Shown here: positions 59,152-64,000 of the stretch, piece after piece
How positions within the stretch are numbered: the stretch's first letter is position 1
How the letters are laid out: every line of letters starts with the position of its first letter
From: Eunapius fragilis
Taxonomy: Eukaryota > Porifera > Demospongiae > Spongillida > Spongillidae
Assembly: GCA_963681505.1 (NCBI GenBank)
Contig: OY811984.1
Location: forward strand, 1,126,772-1,190,771
Reading direction: 5' to 3'
Length of the DNA stretch: 64,000 bases
Made by a program: the position numbers and the translations under genes
Notes under the pieces: generated by a model
What the model was told of the DNA's origin: nothing
Database searches by the model: none
Seen by the model: the letters and a program-made list of their open reading frames with translations, nothing else

Positions 59152-62100
59152 TCATGTGAAGAAGTTTATGCTCTCCATCCCATCAGGCATGTAGCATTGC
59201 TCCACCCCTTCTGGATAGGCGGGGTTGTACTTGTAATCCTTTCCGTACCCGAGTCCTTTCATCAGCCTTGTTGGGGCATTCCTGAGGTGCAGAGGTATGG
59301 AAGGCACTGGTCCCTTCCACTCCCTGACACAGGACTGGGCCCTTCCATAGGCACTGTACACCTCAACTGACTTGGGTGACCTAGCCATGTATACCACTGC
59401 CTGTGCGAGGCATACCTGACCAACAAGAGGGAGGGGTAGATGAAATTTAAAATGGGGGGGGGGGGGGGGGGCTGTTCCCTTAGGGTAAGGAGCAAGTCTT
59501 TACCTCACATTCGGGAATACCGATAAACTGGCATGCTTGAAAGGCAGCTACTGCCTGCACTAGGGCATTGGGGTCTGCCAGTCCTGCAGGGAGAGAGGGA
59601 GAAGGAAGGAGAGGGGGCAGGGAGAGAGGGAGAAAGAGAAAGGAGATGGAGAAAGAGTGAGGAGAGAGGAAGACAAGGGAATATGAGGTAGAGGGGGTGT
59701 GGCATGGACTACCAGCAGTATGAACCCACTTGTATTCCTTTACTGAATGTAAATTTTAGTACCTACCAATGTCTTCACTTGCAAATCGGACCACTCGTCT
59801 GGCAATATACAGAGGGTCTTCCCCTGCTCCGAGCATGCGAGCCAGCCAGTACAGTGAAGCCGTAGGGTCGCTCCCTCGCATGGACTTGTGCAGGGCCGAT
59901 ATGCAGTTGTAGTGCTCCTCCCCAGCCCTGTCGTACAGGAGGTGTCCCTGTTGGAGGCTCTCCTTGGCATCTTTGGCAGTTACTGTAGGCCCGATGTCAT
60001 TGGTGGGAGTGGCTTGGTAGTCAAGGGAAATTCCCCCGGCATCCGTTTCCGTATTAAAGGAAAAAGAACTTTCGGGGTTAATTGATGATCCTGCTGCCAC
60101 CATTGTATCCATGGATACAATAGACTGAGTTGTCCTCATCTTTGCCCTTTTGGACTGAACGGCGACCTGTAGAGCATTGAGAGCCCTTCTTGCATCTCCA
60201 TCACACAACTCTGACAATGTGGATATAGCCTCCAGTGTTACTGAGACTGCAGGGCAGCTGGCAGGAGAAATAAAGAGGAGTGGAGCGAGAGGGAGGGAGG
60301 GGGGAGAGAGTTGGAACATTCAAAAGGGAGGAAGGGAGGGGAGAGGTTGGCAGGAGAAATAAAGAGGAGTCAGTGGAAGGGGGGGAGGGTTGGTAGGGGA
60401 AATAAAGAGGAGTGGAGGGGGAGGGAGAGGGTTGGCAGGAGAAATAGAGGAACGGAGGGGGGGAGGGTTGGACATTCAAAAGCGAACATGGCCTTACATC
60501 TGCTCCCCCTCTGGGGAGGGTAGTTCAGGGTTCTTCTCCATCGCTCCAATGAACGGGAGAGCCCTTCGGAGCACACTCTCAAGGCTGTGCGACTCCAGCT
60601 TCTTCAGGACAATCACCTGACACCTGCTGAGGAGAGCTGCGTTGAGTTCAAAGGAAGGGTTCTCTGTGGTGGCCCCCAACAGTGTGATGGTCCCATCCTC
60701 AATGTGAGGGAGGAATGTGTCCTGATGGGGAGAGGGCGGAGTAATCATGGGGGTGGTGGTGGTGGTGGGGGGAAATGCCCCAAAGAGGGTGGGGCCATTA
60801 CAGGAAAAAGAATGATGGGTGGGTGGTGATGGCCAATATGAGGAAGAATAGGAAGGTGTGGCTAATATGAAATGTGCATTCAAAGGGCACCTGCTAAATG
60901 TATTAATAGCAACTAATAAACATCGTACTGCAGCAAGTGCCTAATCCATGCACACCAGGAGACCACCCCTTTCACTACACTGCCTGCCTGATCCATGCAC
61001 ACCAGGTGACCATCCCCTTCACTACACTGCCTGCCTGACCCATGCACACCAGGTGACCACCCCCTTCACTACACTGCCTGCCTGATCCATGCACACCAGG
61101 TGACCACCCCCTTCACTACACTGCCTGCCTGATCCATGCACACCAGGTGACCACCCCCTTCACTACATTGCCTGCCTGACCCATGCACACCAGGTGACCA
61201 TCGCCTTCACTACATTGCCTGCCTGATCCATGCACACCAGGTGACCATCCCCTTCACTACATTGCCTGCCTGATCCATGCACACCAGGTGACCATCCCCT
61301 TCACTACATTGCCTGCCTGATCCATGCACACCAGGAGACCATCTCCTTCACTACACTGCCCCCCTGTACCTGCTGAAGCTTGTTAAAGCGATGAATCTCA
61401 TCGATGAACAAGATGGTTTTCTTTCTGAGCAAAGCCTTTTCGTTTCTGGCCACTTTAACGGCCTCCTTCACCTCCGCAACACCAATGGTTGTGGCAGAGA
61501 GCTGCAGGAATCGGGTGCCATGTTTCTCCTGGGCCGTCCTGGCAAGGATGCGGGCCAGTGTTGTCTGCCCACACAGAAGAGGATGAATCTAAGTACCAAC
61601 ACTTAATGGTATGCTAACATCAATCCAGCTATAGCTAATGTCCAATGGTAAGCTATCATCCAACCAATGGAATGCACATTATGTATCACTGGACACCTCT
61701 GGGGCCTAATTTGCTGTCAAATAAATAAATTTGGAGGGGGGGGGTATTTTTTATTACCCAGTGCCCAGCCCTACCTTTCCACACCCTGGAGGGCCCCAGA
61801 AGATTAAGGAAGGCAAGTCCCCAGACTCCAAAACTGCGCGCAGCATCGAGTTCTTTCCAACAACGGAGTCCTGCCCAACATAGTCATGCATCTTCAAAGG
61901 CCGTGCGACTTCCGCCAACGGCAAGGCACGACAGTCCTTTGTTCCGTTGTCCTGGATACCGTCCATGCTAGAAAGATTAATGCAGTGTGTAAGTTAGAGC
62001 TCGTGTGCAGACCATTTTTACCAACCACCGGTCCTTTTCGGTCACCTTGTTAAGGTTATCGGCTGGAGGGAACGTCCGTCCATCACCGTAAAAGGGTGGT

Positions 62101-62386
62101 CGGTTTTCCTGCTTTTTGAGTTAGGTTCATCAAACACAGACGAAAGCTGTCTCTTCTGACCGCCGAACGGGAGCACGGCTTGGCGCCCATTCCGCGCGCC
62201 CGACGGAGACTTAAGCAAGGGACGGCTACTACTAGTGCCCTCCCTGTCTTGTCTGTCCGTTACTTCTCCCACTTTAGAGACGAGACACGCATCTATGTGG
62301 CTATTTATCTCCGCAAACGGCAGAACTACTTCACAAACGGGACAAGCTGCTGACGTGCACGAAGTGCTAGCACACGTGTCTACCAT
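59152..62386 (-). CDS. WRNIP1: WRNIP1, AAA+ ATPase of the replication fork
   Basis: Seven exons: 62386-62046, 61967-61775, 61564-61370, 60721-60498, 60257-59767, 59583-59504, 59415-59152; phases agree. The N-terminus carries a ubiquitin-binding zinc finger ([20 protein letters not shown], a CCHC of the UBZ4 type). The AAA+ module has Walker [10 protein letters not shown], Walker [12 protein letters not shown], sensor 1 [21 protein letters not shown] and the sensor-2-like [11 protein letters not shown]. The C-terminal tetramerisation region follows ([54 protein letters not shown]). WRNIP1/Mgs1/RarA proteins bind stalled forks and ubiquitinated PCNA. All motifs are intact and the length fits the family. 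The N-terminal exon is shared back-to-back with OXNAD1. Confidence 0.95.
60936..61366. repeat. 47-bp minisatellite, about 9 copies
   Basis: Unit built on gcctgatccatgcacaccag followed by gtgaccacccccttcactac. It lies in WRNIP1 intron 3 and ends 4 bases from the exon 3 donor. Confidence 0.95.
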
Positions 62387-62479
62387 TTTCCCGCGCGCGC
62401 GAATTCATTTCGATCATGGTGCAGGTGATAATGATTATATATGGTTAAATAGTACATTAAAAGTACATGTAGGCCTATT
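62387..62479. promoter_or_regulatory. Bidirectional promoter, WRNIP1 / OXNAD1
   Basis: 93 bases between divergent start codons, beginning with an alternating CG run (ccgcgcgcgc). No TATA box at the expected place for either gene. Confidence 0.7.
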
Positions 62480-64000
62480 ATGATGCGCCTTCTATGTGTG
62501 TGCACTAGTAGAAACACAATCCTTAGCCTCGCACGCACTAAGATGTCCTTATCAACTCACATGGAGCGCACACTGGGGATCGCGCGGGAAGAGGTACTGG
62601 TAACAGGCGGTGTGCACTTTTGCAAAGCGTTCTGCGGTCTACTGTAGGTGAAATCCGACGTCGTTGTCAGGGACATCCGTGAGTTGTCACCTACAGTCAA
62701 GGGCTTTACCCTTCAAGTGTCCAACTCGCGTCTCACCTTTCGACCAGGCCAATGGTTAGCTTGGGAATGAGTACGTGTACCTGTAATAGTATCATGTGAG
62801 TGCGTATGTACGTGTACCTGTAATAGTATGAATGTGTGCATGTGAGTGCGTATGTACGCGTACCTGTAATAGTATGAATGTGTGCATGTGAGTGCGTATG
62901 TATGGGGTTATATATAGACATGACTATGTGTGTTTATATTGTCAGGTTCTAGGTGTGTTTATATTCCCAAACTACTTTAGGGTTGATCATGCTCATTGGG
63001 GGGGGGGGGGGGGGGGGGTATGGGAAGTACCTCAATTAAAGCATAATGGCCTTAATTAATGTGATGTAACATTAGAACGGCTCATTACCTACGTATACAT
63101 ATGTTTCGTTCTCAGGGTCGATCTCTATATCCCAGATGAGGATGTTGTAGGCGGGTACTCCATAACTTCAACACCGCTCTGCCTAAGGAAGTCCGGGACC
63201 ATTGATTTGGCAATAAAATACAGCAGTCATCCTCCAGCTCACTGGATGTACACAAAGGTGTGACATGGTTTTAATTTCACTAGATAAACATTGTAACGGC
63301 TTTATGAAATGAAACTTCTTTTTTTTAGTGAATTCCATTTGCATGCATTGTGTGCATATCACACACATATTTATGTGAACTGTATTACCCTCCTAGTTTT
63401 TATGACTGGTTATTAACACTAGTTATTGTACCCTGCATAATGTTATTAAACACAGTATGATGAGATCATCCCCCATCCTGTGTTCAGTGTTAGCATTCTC
63501 TCCACAGTGTAAAGTTTCTGATAGGCTGTCCGTTCAAATTGGAGGAAGTTTCCACTATTACCCTTCATCATCAGATGAAGAAAAGGACCTGTTGCTCATA
63601 GCTGGAGGGATGGGGATTAACCCCCTGTTCTCCATTCTCCAGTACCAGGCCTATGCTCATCCTGCTCGGAAGGTTAAACTACTCTTTGTTGCCAAAATGG
63701 CTTCAGAACTGCTATTCAAGGTTTGGTTGGCGTGTCATTAGCCTTACGAGTGTTTGAAAACACACACTTGTCATCAACAGAAGCAGCTTGAAGAGCTATG
63801 CGTAAAGAGTGATGTTATTGAAGTGCAATACTTTGTTACCGGAGAGGCTAATCATGATATGAGCATGAACAGTATGAGCTCTCCCTCCTCCCCCCTCTCC
63901 CTCCTCCCCCTCTCCCTCTCCTACCTCTCTCTCAACATACAACGGTGCAATGTCTTTGTTGTACTGGCGATGGCCAGCTACCATCTGGCACTGATGTTGG
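62480..64000 (+). CDS. OXNAD1: OXNAD1, FAD/NAD-binding oxidoreductase, 5' part
   Basis: Exons seen: 62480-62593, 62648-62754, 63116-63257, 63508-63720, and 63781 running on to or near the window end. The start MMRLLCVCTSRNTILSLART is Arg-rich without acidic residues, like a mitochondrial presequence. Then come HMERTLGIAREE, the FAD-binding barrel (LTFRPGQWVDLYIPD, VVGGYSITSTPLCL, LAIKYSSHPPAHWMYTK) and the start of the NAD-binding domain (LLIAGGMGINPLFSIL, KLLFVAKMASELLFK). The family belongs to the ferredoxin-NADP reductase/cytochrome b5 reductase fold; vertebrate OXNAD1 is mitochondrial and its reaction is poorly known. After EANHDMSMNS the frame enters a Ser/Leu/Pro low-complexity stretch (63890-63940) which may be intron. 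Confidence 0.9.
63000..63018. repeat. Poly-G run in OXNAD1 intron 2
   Basis: About 19-20 G; the same intron has tandem tgtacctgtaatagtatgaa units at 62775-62890. Confidence 0.9.

Overview
This is animal nuclear DNA. It holds multi-exon genes with GT-AG introns, many only 50-100 bases long, and introns full of microsatellites, minisatellites, poly-G/C runs and small inverted-repeat elements. Gene content (mucolipin, AMFR/gp78, PYROXD1, WRNIP1, OXNAD1, HSBP1, a CYLD-type CAP-Gly protein) is metazoan. Compact spacing, head-to-head gene pairs less than 100 bases apart and a TKL-family kinase fusion suggest an early-branching invertebrate. A sponge is my best guess, but the window does not prove it.

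Layout. 1-9375 (-): 5' portion of a very large protein gene, possibly RNF213-like, leaving the window at base 1. 10559-15057 (-): mucolipin (TRPML) channel with an apparent 1-base frameshift in the last membrane helix. 16236-17839 (+): ABHD8-like alpha/beta hydrolase with Cys at the nucleophile position. 17883-18047 (-): orphan last exon of a phospholipase B. 18.1-20.7 kb: gene-poor, with a retrotransposon tail and palindromes. 20.7-24.3 kb (-): unidentified gene with recent tandem exon duplications. 24.5-25.5 kb: long inverted repeat. 25.76-27.31 kb (+): 5'-truncated, frameshifted non-LTR retrotransposon. 28069-32446 (-) and 42917-48287 (-): two paralogous phospholipase-B-like GDSL lipase genes. 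They flank 32928-42381 (+), a gene joining CYLD-type CAP-Gly domains to a coiled coil and a TKL kinase. 48996-55204 (+): AMFR/gp78. 55522-56056 (-): HSBP1. 56153-58977 (+): PYROXD1. 59152-62386 (-): WRNIP1. 62480-end (+): OXNAD1, incomplete.

The genes do not form a pathway. Several act in ubiquitin signalling or genome maintenance (AMFR, WRNIP1, the CYLD-like gene, possibly the first gene). They alternate in strand so that neighbours share promoters (HSBP1/PYROXD1, WRNIP1/OXNAD1) or converge closely (AMFR/HSBP1, PYROXD1/WRNIP1).

The strongest candidate for something undescribed is the CAP-Gly/coiled-coil/kinase gene, followed by the Cys-nucleophile ABHD8 homologue, the AT-AC (U12-type) intron in HSBP1 and the duplicated-exon gene. 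Exon boundaries were assigned by eye from reading frame, splice-site sequence and remembered family sequences; no alignment was run.
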